A DNA stretch of 21,282 bases. Source: GCA-002712965 sp913048525 (GTDB lineage Bacteria > Chloroflexota > Dehalococcoidia > Lucifugimonadales > UBA826). This document shows positions 1 through 7,098 of this stretch, in pieces. The stretch's first letter is position 1, and the number at the start of each line of letters is the position of its first letter. Under the pieces are notes generated by a model, which was not told the origin of the DNA, ran no database searches, and saw only the letters and a program-made list of their open reading frames with translations. A program made the translations under genes and the position numbers. The stretch spans positions 1 through 21,282 of the forward strand of contig CAJWWP010000028.1 in the NCBI GenBank assembly GCA_913048525.1, read 5' to 3'.

Positions 1-239
1 CCAGACTTTAAATACAAAGCATTTTATCTCTAAAACAAATACTATTAGTAAATTACTATTAGCATTTGCTATTTTCTTTCAACTCGGGCGTTAGTATAGG
101 GCCTGTCATCCATATTGCAATAGGAAATATTGAAATATTATTTATTTATTTTTTGAATACTATTGATCTAGCCCAGTTCATCTCATCTGATTTATACTTA
201 TCTCGGTATCCAGACGTCTAAGAGGCGAGCCCCATCAGT
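1..239. other. A+T-rich upstream intergenic region
   Basis: No supported gene lies here. The region is strongly A+T-rich and ends at the start of the DUF3052-like gene. An 8-bp word, ACTATTAG, occurs twice (41-48 and 55-62), spaced by about 14 bp. A TATACT hexamer at 193-198 could be a -10 box for the downstream gene, but no convincing -35 box sits at normal spacing. The window begins inside this stretch, so the upstream neighbour is unknown. Confidence 0.4.
41..62. repeat. Short direct repeat ACTATTAG x2
   Basis: ACTATTAG occurs at 41-48 and again at 55-62, separated by a 6-base A/T spacer. It could be a binding site for a regulator. In DNA this A+T-rich it may equally be chance. Confidence 0.25.
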
Positions 240-644
240 ATGCAAGACAACAGAGATGTACTAGAAAAGCTACGGTTTTCTCCGAATAGTCACATCCTAG
301 TAGTTGCAGCACCAAATTCTTATATAGAATTACTGTCGTTTGCGTATCCAGAGCTCCAGATTTCAACTACGGTTCCACTAGAGGGCTCCCTAAAGTTCGA
401 TTCCGTACAAATATTCGTTCGAAACAAAATGGATTTACTTGAGCTCTCGCCCGGAGCTCCCGCTGTTCTTAAAAAACATGGTCTCCTGTGGTTTAGCTAT
501 CCTCGAGAAAGTTCGGGACGTGAAACTGACATCAACAAGAAAGAAGGCTGGGAACCACTCTTACAAGCAGGTTGGGAAACTACGGAACACGTTCATCTAG
601 ATGACCTGTGGACCTGCCTGAGGTTTGAGTACAACCATGACTAG
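240..644 (+). CDS. DUF3052-like protein
   Basis: A 134-residue soluble protein with no signal peptide or membrane segment. It resembles the DUF3052 family: an N-terminal strand (about residues 17-24) followed by a short Ala-Pro segment, as in a degenerate Rossmann-type loop; a middle segment in which 'FDSVQIFVRN' matches the family's conserved strand; a following 'GLLWFSYP' strand; and a C-terminal Trp/Leu-Arg-Phe ending. The family has no firmly established function; its fold is reminiscent of methyltransferases without a clear cofactor motif. The ribosome-binding site is weak (GAGG at 222-225, 14 bases upstream), but no other in-frame start fits better. It is followed 76 bp later by a NIPSNAP-family gene with its own good ribosome site, so co-transcription is possible but unproven. 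Confidence 0.62.
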   Translation: MQDNRDVLEKLRFSPNSHILVVAAPNSYIELLSFAYPELQISTTVPLEGSLKFDSVQIFVRNKMDLLELSPGAPAVLKKHGLLWFSYPRESSGRETDINKKEGWEPLLQAGWETTEHVHLDDLWTCLRFEYNHD

Positions 645-720
645 TACAGCCGCAAGAAGTAGTAAGGTGTCCAATTCTGTGTAATATTGGGAACCATGTT
701 ACGAAAAATAGGAGTTCTAG

Positions 721-1041
721 ATGATATACGACATGAGAATTTATGACTTAAAACCTGGCTCCGTGCCAGCATATATGTCGGCCGTCGAAGATGTTGCTCT
801 AAAAATCAGAGAGGACTATGGAATAAAACTAGCAGGCTGGTACCACACTGACATAGGCCCTTTAAACAGGATTGTTCACATATGGGCTTACCGTGACTAC
901 CACCATTTCGCAGAGGCCAGAGAACAGGTTCGGTCAGATCCTAGATGGACAGGAGAATACATGCCCCGGGTCAAAGGTTTGGCAATCAAACAGCAGGACA
1001 TGATTATGCAGGGAGCTAATTTTTTTCCTGGTCCTGCCTAG
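721..1041 (+). CDS. NIPSNAP family protein
   Basis: A 106-residue protein covering a single NIPSNAP domain, a member of the dimeric alpha/beta-barrel (ferredoxin-like) superfamily. The family signature begins at once: a strand of the form Met-Ile-Tyr-Asp-x-Arg-x-Tyr (residues 1-8), then 'LKPG', a helix, and a 'LNRIVHIWAYRDY' strand (about 48-60) followed by a helix with spaced basic residues and 'DPRW'. Such proteins usually act as homodimers; some are thought to bind small hydrophobic or aromatic compounds, but bacterial members mostly have no assigned reaction. A clear GGAG at 711-714, six bases before the ATG, supports the start. It has no tightly linked partner: the next gene starts 205 bp downstream. 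Confidence 0.85.
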   Translation: MIYDMRIYDLKPGSVPAYMSAVEDVALKIREDYGIKLAGWYHTDIGPLNRIVHIWAYRDYHHFAEAREQVRSDPRWTGEYMPRVKGLAIKQQDMIMQGANFFPGPA

Positions 1042-1205
1042 AAACTTAACTGATTTAAGGGTGATAAAACTGGGCTAGAGATAGCTATTAACGCATAGCT
1101 TGAACCTTGCTATTTACTAGGCACTTCATTATAGTGTCGTTTACCCGTGCAACACACTTTAGTGCTGGGTTAGAGGCTTGTGCCTGCATTGTTCCTAGAA
1201 ACTTA
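1037..1205. repeat. 12-bp direct repeat flanking the NIPSNAP-oppD gap
   Basis: The word CCTAGAAACTTA occurs at 1037-1048 (overlapping the end of the NIPSNAP gene) and again at 1194-1205, just before the ABC ATPase gene. The enclosed DNA holds no open frame of note and only tiny hairpins. The repeat may mark a small past insertion or duplication, or be chance. Confidence 0.3.
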
Positions 1206-1246
1206 GCAGCCGTGGCCCGTAAAGATTAAGATGAGGAGTAGCTACT

Positions 1247-2269
1247 ATGGCTTCAGATGATCGAATAGGAGATATAGTCCTTGAGGTTAACGACCTCCAG
1301 ACCTATTTCGTTACCCGTTGGGGCGTGGTTAAAGCAGTTGACGGAGTGAGCTTCAACCTCCGCCGAGGTGAAACGCTTGGAATAGTTGGAGAATCCGGTT
1401 CAGGAAAATCGGTCACAGTACTCTCGATGATGAGGTTGGTCCCATCCCCTCCTGGTCACATAGTGGGAGGAGAAGTTATTCTCGAAGGGGAAAACATTCT
1501 CGAACTCAGTGAAAAGCAGATGGAAAACGTTAGAGGATCCCAGATTGCCATGGTTTTGCAGGACCCAATGACGGCACTCAATCCAGTCTTCGATATCCAA
1601 GATCAGGTCGGAGAAGCTCTCCATATTCACGAAGGCCTGAAGGGTGACGGACTCAGAGAGACTGTAATTGACATGCTCAGGAAAGTGCGTATCCCAGCCC
1701 CAGACCTTCGGATGAAGGATTTCCCCCACCAGCTCTCTGGTGGAATGAGACAGCGTGTTGTGGGCGCCATCGGAATTTCCTGCAACCCTTCCGTGCTCAT
1801 TGCTGATGAACCTACGACATCGCTGGACGCTACGATTCAGGCACAATATCTGAGGCTCCTCCGAGAACTTCAGGAGTCGACAGGAGTGGGGATCATCTTT
1901 ATCACCCACGACTTCGGAATAGTTGCAAAAATGTGTGACCGCGTGGCAGTGATGTATGCCGGGAAGATTGTCGAACAAGGCGATGTTAGGCAGATATTTA
2001 ACAACCCACAGCATCCATATACAGAAGCTTTAATAAACTCCGTTCCTAAGATGGAGGAGACCATTGACCGCCTATACTCAATACCAGGGAACCCTCCCGC
2101 GCTATGGGACCTAAAGGAAGAATGCTCTTTCGCGGATAGATGCCCATACGTATTTGATAAGTGCCGCGAGAGTTATCCGCCGAGTTTTGAAAATTCGGAG
2201 GGTCAGGTAGCTGCTTGTTGGAAACTTGAAGAAAATGCAGACGCGAAAACCGTCAGCACAGTAAATTAG
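1247..2269 (+). CDS. Oligopeptide/dipeptide ABC transporter ATPase (OppD/DppD type)
   Basis: A 340-residue cytoplasmic ATPase that would power import of peptides or similar solutes through a membrane permease pair. Visible motifs: Walker A GESGSGKS (48-55), Q-loop LQDP (104-107), ABC signature LSGGMRQR (163-170), Walker B LIADEP (184-189) and H-loop His221. The C-terminal oligopeptide/dipeptide extension with spaced Cys residues (from about 293) is typical of OppD/DppD and DppF. Length matches the family. GAGGAG at 1233-1238, eight bases ahead of the ATG, supports the start. The second ATPase begins 14 bp after its stop, so the two form an operon. No permease or binding-protein gene is adjacent. 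The actual substrate (peptide, nickel, sugar, opine) cannot be read from the ATPase. Confidence 0.95.
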   Translation: MASDDRIGDIVLEVNDLQTYFVTRWGVVKAVDGVSFNLRRGETLGIVGESGSGKSVTVLSMMRLVPSPPGHIVGGEVILEGENILELSEKQMENVRGSQIAMVLQDPMTALNPVFDIQDQVGEALHIHEGLKGDGLRETVIDMLRKVRIPAPDLRMKDFPHQLSGGMRQRVVGAIGISCNPSVLIADEPTTSLDATIQAQYLRLLRELQESTGVGIIFITHDFGIVAKMCDRVAVMYAGKIVEQGDVRQIFNNPQHPYTEALINSVPKMEETIDRLYSIPGNPPALWDLKEECSFADRCPYVFDKCRESYPPSFENSEGQVAACWKLEENADAKTVSTVN

Positions 2270-2283
2270 GGAGAGCTCAAAGA

Positions 2284-3273
2284 ATGACTAGTGAAAATGG
2301 TAGTCTCCTAGAACTTAAAAACATAAAAAAACACTTCGTAGTGGGTGGAGGTCTATTCAGCGGCATCACAGGCAATAAAACATGGTTGAAAGCTGTAGAT
2401 GGGATAAGCTTGAATATTGAAGAAGGTAAGACATACGGGCTTGTGGGAGAGTCTGGATGTGGTAAATCAACTACGGCAAAAATGGTTCTGATGCTTGAAG
2501 AGCCAACAGATGGGGAAATACGCTTTCAAGGGGAAGACGCTCTAAACATGTCTAGAGAGTCTCGTAAGAATTACAAATCCAGCGTCCAAGCAGTATTTCA
2601 AGATCCCTGGGCCTCACTTAACCCCAGAATGAGGGTTGAGGGCATAATCGGTGAGCCTTTAGAAATCAATACTACTATGACGAGAGGGGAGATAAAAACC
2701 AAAGTTGGCGACCTTCTTGAGGAAGTGGGCCTTCAACCTTACCAATCAAGGCTTTATCCACACGAATTTTCAGGAGGGCAGAGACAGAGAGTCGGCGTGG
2801 CACGATCTCTAGCTTTGAACCCCAAGTTAATCGTTCTTGACGAGCCTGTATCCGCTCTTGATGTGTCTATCAGGGCTCAGATCATGAACCTATTAATGGA
2901 TTTACAAAAAGAGCATGGCCTCACATATCTGCTGATAGCCCATCATCTAGCCACGGTTAGGTACATGTGCGATAAAATCGGGGTCATGTATCTCGGGCGT
3001 CTAGTAGAAGAATCCCCAACAGACGAATTATTTGAGAACCCCCTGCATCCCTACACCAGGGCTCTGATGTCTGCAGCACTACCCTCTCATCCGGATGATG
3101 ACAGGGAGGAAATTGTCCTAACTGGTGAAGTACCTTCACCGATTAACCCTCCTTCTGGTTGCCATTTCCATGAGAGATGTCCATCCGTTATTGACGAATG
3201 CAGCACGGTAGAACCCGAAAGAAGTTTTCCTGTGGCCAATCACGCCACGGTGTGCCACCTGTACAAAGATTAG
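2284..3273 (+). CDS. Oligopeptide/dipeptide ABC transporter ATPase (OppF/DppF type)
   Basis: A 329-residue partner of the preceding ATPase; OppD and OppF normally form a heterodimer on the cytoplasmic face of the permease. Motifs: Walker A GESGCGKST (55-63), Q-loop FQDP (105-108), signature FSGGQRQR (162-169), Walker B LIVLDEP (182-188), and a switch His at 220 within 'IAHHLATV', where most relatives read 'SHDL'. The C-terminal dipeptide-type extension with 'CHFHERCP' and a late Cys (from about 292) is intact. A GGGAGAG ribosome site overlaps the stop codon of the upstream ATPase. Its stop lies about 27 bp before a strong hairpin (3301-3343) that probably ends the operon. Substrate unknown. 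Confidence 0.95.
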   Translation: MTSENGSLLELKNIKKHFVVGGGLFSGITGNKTWLKAVDGISLNIEEGKTYGLVGESGCGKSTTAKMVLMLEEPTDGEIRFQGEDALNMSRESRKNYKSSVQAVFQDPWASLNPRMRVEGIIGEPLEINTTMTRGEIKTKVGDLLEEVGLQPYQSRLYPHEFSGGQRQRVGVARSLALNPKLIVLDEPVSALDVSIRAQIMNLLMDLQKEHGLTYLLIAHHLATVRYMCDKIGVMYLGRLVEESPTDELFENPLHPYTRALMSAALPSHPDDDREEIVLTGEVPSPINPPSGCHFHERCPSVIDECSTVEPERSFPVANHATVCHLYKD

Positions 3274-3282
3274 CTTCTTTAT

Positions 3283-3297
3283 CCCCAAATACTGGGG
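3283..3297 (+). other. Small GC hairpin before the terminator
   Basis: CCCCA (3283-3287) pairs with TGGGG (3293-3297) around a 5-base loop, directly upstream of the large hairpin at 3301-3343. It may stabilise the transcript end or help position the terminator. The TGGGG arm is also the nearest G-rich stretch to the TPR start at 3308, so it might serve as a poor ribosome site. Confidence 0.4.
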
Positions 3298-3300
3298 CGT

Positions 3301-3343
3301 AAAAATAATGGCCCAAGGAATTAGTCCTTGGGCCATTATTTTT
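3301..3343 (+). terminator. Perfect 19-bp hairpin, probable intrinsic terminator of the oppDF operon
   Basis: The arms 3301-3319 and 3325-3343 are exact reverse complements with a 5-base loop (3320-3324); one more A-T pair can extend the stem. The core is GC-rich (GGCCCAAGGA) and flanked by A on the 5' side and a T run on the 3' side, the layout of a bidirectional intrinsic terminator. It lies 27 bp after the OppF stop codon. The ATG of the downstream TPR gene (3308) lies within the left arm, so the same bases also encode the first dozen residues of that protein. Confidence 0.8.
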
Positions 3344-4111
3344 ATTTCACTTCTTGCATTGTTTGTTTCTTGCTTGGAAACTAATACATCGGAAGTTAAA
3401 AATAAGACCACTTGGATAGAAAAAGGCCTCGCTCATGAATCCAACTCTGAATTCAAACTGGCAATCGCATCTTTTTCAGAGGCTATATCAGACTCCCCTG
3501 AGGACCCTTTAGCTTGGAAATTAAGGGGTGCTTCATATTACCGGCTTAACGAATTCCAGCAGGCAGTATCTGATCTAGACAAAGCTATATCTTTAGATCC
3601 TACCGCCCCTGATGCCTATCTATACCGAGGAAATGCTTATGGCGAAATGGACATGTTTGCCGAAGCTATAGAGGATTTCGATAAGGCCCGCAAACTTAGA
3701 GACGGTGGGTATTTTGACAACCTAAACCAATCGTACATCTCAATCATTAACAGAAATTTCTTAGTGGGGTTGGACAGGGCTACAGCGGCAATCGAAGAAA
3801 GGCCCAGGGATCCGATTCCTCACACATATAAAGGAATTTGCCTTTATGAACTAGGCAAATTCCCCGAAGCACTATCCGCTTTCGAGAAGGCTATATCAAT
3901 AGACTCTGACAACGCAGAATTGCTGTTCAACCGGGGGCTTGTTCACCTTGCTACCAGAAATTTCGATATGGCTATTTCAGATTTCTCCGAAGCGTTAGAA
4001 ATTGATCCCGCTTTTAAAGACTCCTATGAACATAGAGCCTACGCCTACGAACAATTGGGACTGGAAGAGAAAGCTGCCTCAGACCGAGAAGCCTTGCATT
4101 CGAATGAATAG
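3308..4111 (+). CDS. TPR-repeat lipoprotein
   Basis: A 267-residue protein with an N-terminal hydrophobic stretch (about residues 7-21) ending in Val-Ser-Cys22, a plausible lipoprotein site, so it is probably anchored on the outer face of the membrane. From about residue 34 to the end it is made of six to seven tetratricopeptide repeats; the spacing of Trp/Leu-Gly-Tyr and Ala-Ile-Asp-x-Asp-Pro positions at 34 residues is clear for repeats at about 68, 102, 173 and 207, and the one at 139-172 is degenerate. TPRs form a protein-binding solenoid; the partner is unknown. The start at 3308 lies inside the 3301-3343 hairpin with no good ribosome site, yet it is the only start that preserves the signal peptide. 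Its stop is 3 bp from that of the convergent methyltransferase gene. Confidence 0.82.
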   Translation: MAQGISPWAIIFISLLALFVSCLETNTSEVKNKTTWIEKGLAHESNSEFKLAIASFSEAISDSPEDPLAWKLRGASYYRLNEFQQAVSDLDKAISLDPTAPDAYLYRGNAYGEMDMFAEAIEDFDKARKLRDGGYFDNLNQSYISIINRNFLVGLDRATAAIEERPRDPIPHTYKGICLYELGKFPEALSAFEKAISIDSDNAELLFNRGLVHLATRNFDMAISDFSEALEIDPAFKDSYEHRAYAYEQLGLEEKAASDREALHSNE

Positions 4112-4124
4112 GTCTTAGGACCTA
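4109..4124. other. Palindrome spanning two convergent stop codons
   Basis: TAGGTC (4109-4114) and GACCTA (4119-4124) form a 6-bp stem around the loop TTAG. The TPR gene stops with TAG at 4109-4111 and the opposing methyltransferase gene stops with TAA read on the minus strand at 4117-4115. There is no T run, so a terminator role is doubtful. Confidence 0.35.
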
Positions 4125-4903
4125 GCTCCTGCTACCCATATCATTCGATCACTTTCTTCAGTGTACGGGCCCTCATCAAAACTTCCATAAAGACCCAAAA
4201 TTTCAAACCCACATGTACGGAGCAGATGATACATTTCCCATCTGAACGTGTAGCGAAACTCCAAGTCATGAACGACACGACGGGTTACTAAGCCAGAATT
4301 ATCCAAGAAATCTGCAGCAACTTTTACATACCCAACCTGAGAATACTCCTCATAATCTCCCTGCGTGTATATGACAATTTTATTCCCGTCTTCTGTGACT
4401 AAGTCCTTATGATGGTACATGGTCGAAGGGTCGCCCAACATGAACTCAAGATCTGGCACAGCCAAATCTACTATCAGTCTGCCTCCAGGCGAAAGTTGTC
4501 TCCTAACAGTATTGATAAAGTGCTGCTGTTGTTCCGCATCGATTAAAGACATAAACGCGAAGCATGGCACCACGGCAAGACCATATTTCTGACTACTATC
4601 AATATCAAGATCCACGAGGGAGGATTGTACTAGAGCCACATGCTCAGAATTTGTCAAAAGAGCCATTTTGGCTCTAGCAAAGTTTAACTGGGATGTTGAG
4701 GGATCGACCGCATAGATTGATTTGCCGAATTCAGCCAGTAGCTCAGTTATACGTCCTGTCGAACAGCCAAGCTCTAAGAGGGTGCCTCCTACCTGAGAAG
4801 ATTGATCCAGATAAAAGGATACATCCGACCTCTCACCCGAATAATACGCCTCACACAAATCCGCCCAGGGAACACTTCCAGCTTCATCAATAAAATGAAT
4901 CAT
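4115..4903 (-). CDS. Class I SAM-dependent methyltransferase
   Basis: A 262-residue soluble protein with a Rossmann-fold methyltransferase domain. Motif I is LELGCSTGR (43-51), the SAM-binding glycine loop. An acidic residue ends the next strand in 'YAVDPS' (Asp67). A later segment with 'LAVVPCFAFMSL' and 'LSPGGRLIVDLAVPD' matches motifs IV to VI of the family (about residues 110-148). The C-terminal part is rich in aromatic residues and probably forms the substrate lid. The acceptor (small molecule, protein or RNA) cannot be told. The gene starts 11 bp after the stop of the propeller-repeat gene and is probably translated from the same mRNA; the ribosome site is weak. Confidence 0.88.
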   Translation of the reverse strand: MIHFIDEAGSVPWADLCEAYYSGERSDVSFYLDQSSQVGGTLLELGCSTGRITELLAEFGKSIYAVDPSTSQLNFARAKMALLTNSEHVALVQSSLVDLDIDSSQKYGLAVVPCFAFMSLIDAEQQQHFINTVRRQLSPGGRLIVDLAVPDLEFMLGDPSTMYHHKDLVTEDGNKIVIYTQGDYEEYSQVGYVKVAADFLDNSGLVTRRVVHDLEFRYTFRWEMYHLLRTCGFEILGLYGSFDEGPYTEESDRMIWVAGARS

Positions 4904-4914
4904 CTTATGCTCTA

Positions 4915-6984
4915 CTATGGACTAAGGCGGATAATCGCATCATCACTTGTCACCGTAATCCATATATCACCATTAAGGGGAAGTATTTTCGCTGGGGAGG
5001 CACCTACTGGATAGATGCCAACAGTTTGCCCATCCACCGAAAGTTTAGTCACTGTGCCGTCCATGCTATTAGCCGTCCAAATATACTCCCCATCGAAGGC
5101 AATGCCATAGGGCATCCTGCCTGTGTCGAACCTGCCAAGTTCCTCCCCATCCTTCGATAATTTTGAAACCGTGTTCTCCCGCCAGTTTGCTACCCATATA
5201 TTTTCATTTTCCTGAGCGAAAGCAATGGGTACATCTCCGACCTTTGTGTGCGTTATCAACTCGCCATCAAGTGAAAATTTAGAGACGCTATCACTATGAG
5301 CATTACCAGTCCAAACGTACTCTCCGTCAAAGAATAAGACTATAGGCCCGGCTCCTTCTGTCATTACAGGTTCCACCGAATTGCCTTCCTTATCTAACCG
5401 ATACAAGAGGGTCTCCCAGCACCCAGAAGACCATACATGCTCACCATCAAACACGAGTGTCCGGGGAAGGGTGGATACAGCATAAGTCCCTAAAAGTTCG
5501 CCTTCACGGGATATTCGCGTGGCATTATGATCAAACTGGTTGGCAGACCATATATTCTCACCGTCGAACACTAATGCATTAGGTTCTCTCCCGTAGGATT
5601 CATAAACTTCAAGTTCCTCACCTTGAAGATTCATCTTGCTGATAGTGTGTGAAAGAGAATTCCCAACCCATAAATTATCCCCATCCCAAATAACAGGTTC
5701 AGGAGAGTTACCAACCGGGAAGGTTGAAGCTTCCGTTCCTTCCATAGTCAGCTTGGAAACCATACTTTCTGCAGGGTTAGCAACCCAAATAGTGCCCTGT
5801 CCATCGGTTGCAATAGCACCAGGCGCGTTTCCTATATGAAAAGTCCCCATATGTGATCCGTCGTCTGAATATTTCGTCATTGTTTCATCAGCACGATTTG
5901 CGACCCAGATCCCAGTTCCATCATGAATAACGTCTCCCGGTAGGGCTCCGGTAGGGAAGACGCCTAACTTCTCTCCGTTTAGGTTATACCTTGTGAGGGT
6001 ATCTTCAAGAGAATCCACTACCCATAGGTGTCCGTTACCATAGGCGAGACCCCGTGAACCAGAGCCAACATCCCAGCTACCAACAATTCCACCATCTATA
6101 GAAATTTTGGTTAGGGTGTCGTCTTTACTGTCAACCACCCAAACATGTTCGCCATCAAAGGCCAACTTCTGGGGATTTGAGCCAGTCTGAATATTTTGCA
6201 CGCTCTGACGATCCTTGCTAATACGTGTAACCACATTTCTATCAGAATTAGCAATCCACATTGCCTCCCCTGCATATAGCATGTCTGTTGGCCTACGAAG
6301 CTCAACTGGGGCACTCCCCATCCCTCCCTTGAGATCAAAAGTCCTAACAGCAAAATAAGTGCTTACCCATAACTCATCTCCGTCATGGGCCAGACTCTTT
6401 GGGTATGGGTGTAAAGGCATGGAAGAGATAAGTTGTCCATCAGTGCTGTAATTCGCTATACCATCTTCGTCTTGTGAGGAAACCCATATAGAATCTTTCA
6501 GGAAGAAAATATCTGTTGGTTTACCAGGAACTTTAAAAGTTGAAATTGTTGGGATAGGTATATCCATTGCTGGGTTGGGCGGAGTCGTTGAGGGAGCCTC
6601 ATACACATTGATCGGAATAGGAGCTCTTCCTGGTTCTTCGATTTCAACATTGGAGGTATTTGTTGGTTCAGGAACTATATAGAAACCACTTGTTGCTGTG
6701 AAAGTTTCAGGTTCCGATGAGGCCTCACCATCGTTTAAAAGAGCCGGAATATCTCCACGGCGAACAAACGCGACCGTAACCAGTGAGGAAACCAACATAA
6801 GTAGGGGAACTACGGTATATAGTATCCAGGCAGGCACTACTACAGCCATCACTACCCCATCAGAGAGGTTGGAATTACCTTGTCCCATTATCCCTGCAAC
6901 ATTGACTATTGCCGTAATGACTATCAGTAGGTAAAGACGATTTCTTATAGTCTTCAAATCCACTCCTTCAAACGTTTTGCACAT
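4915..6984 (-). CDS. Membrane-anchored protein with 14 beta-propeller (YncE/Vgb/NHL-like) repeats
   Basis: A 689-residue protein. Two hydrophobic segments (about 17-34 and 43-74) are followed by Arg-Arg, then a Pro/Thr/Glu-rich linker (about 75-148). The remainder is about 14 repeats of 38-40 residues, each with a core of the type 'hydrophobic-Trp-Val-Ala-Asn', five to ten residues, 'Val-Thr-Lys-x-Ser', then 'Asp-Gly-Glu', a hydrophobic strand and a 'Gly-x-x-Pro' turn. Fourteen such repeats would make two seven-bladed propellers. Relatives such as YncE or Vgb-type proteins use such propellers for binding; I see no catalytic motif. It sits between a solute-binding lipoprotein gene (114 bp upstream) and a methyltransferase (11 bp downstream). 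The ATG at 6984 has a poor ribosome site; a TTG at 6957-6955 has AAGGAG five bases upstream and would give a protein nine residues shorter. Confidence 0.85.
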   Translation of the reverse strand: MCKTFEGVDLKTIRNRLYLLIVITAIVNVAGIMGQGNSNLSDGVVMAVVVPAWILYTVVPLLMLVSSLVTVAFVRRGDIPALLNDGEASSEPETFTATSGFYIVPEPTNTSNVEIEEPGRAPIPINVYEAPSTTPPNPAMDIPIPTISTFKVPGKPTDIFFLKDSIWVSSQDEDGIANYSTDGQLISSMPLHPYPKSLAHDGDELWVSTYFAVRTFDLKGGMGSAPVELRRPTDMLYAGEAMWIANSDRNVVTRISKDRQSVQNIQTGSNPQKLAFDGEHVWVVDSKDDTLTKISIDGGIVGSWDVGSGSRGLAYGNGHLWVVDSLEDTLTRYNLNGEKLGVFPTGALPGDVIHDGTGIWVANRADETMTKYSDDGSHMGTFHIGNAPGAIATDGQGTIWVANPAESMVSKLTMEGTEASTFPVGNSPEPVIWDGDNLWVGNSLSHTISKMNLQGEELEVYESYGREPNALVFDGENIWSANQFDHNATRISREGELLGTYAVSTLPRTLVFDGEHVWSSGCWETLLYRLDKEGNSVEPVMTEGAGPIVLFFDGEYVWTGNAHSDSVSKFSLDGELITHTKVGDVPIAFAQENENIWVANWRENTVSKLSKDGEELGRFDTGRMPYGIAFDGEYIWTANSMDGTVTKLSVDGQTVGIYPVGASPAKILPLNGDIWITVTSDDAIIRLSP
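6963..6968 (-). promoter_or_regulatory. Shine-Dalgarno AAGGAG favouring an alternative TTG start
   Basis: Read on the minus strand, AAGGAG lies five bases before a TTG at 6957-6955 (codon 10 of the propeller gene). The annotated ATG at 6984 has only a weak GAG upstream. The TTG start would leave both membrane segments intact, so either start is possible. Confidence 0.45.
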
Positions 6985-6993
6985 CTACTCTAC

Positions 6994-7025
6994 ATGGATA
7001 TAACTGCTTTTACATTTATATCCAT
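6994..7025. repeat. 10-bp perfect inverted repeat upstream of the propeller gene
   Basis: ATGGATATAA (6994-7003) and TTATATCCAT (7016-7025) are exact reverse complements around a 12-base spacer. The element lies in the 114-bp gap between the binding-protein gene and the propeller gene, 9 bases upstream of the ATG at 6984. It could be an operator, or an RNA hairpin controlling translation. It has no T run and so is not an obvious terminator. Confidence 0.5.
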
Positions 7026-7098
7026 CGTTTCACTAGTAGGAGATTTCCCAAAGTGGAGTTCAAACAATATCTAACCTCAGCGAGAGGCAACTCAATAA

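Noticed and set aside
1400..2014. Minus-strand open frame of 204 codons inside the first ATPase gene
   Set aside because: It lies wholly inside a gene with complete ABC motifs, has no recognisable domain, and is a shadow of the real frame.
3136..3411. Minus-strand open frame across the end of OppF and the hairpin
   Set aside because: Its N-terminal sequence mirrors the TPR start only because the hairpin is palindromic; no ribosome site or domain.
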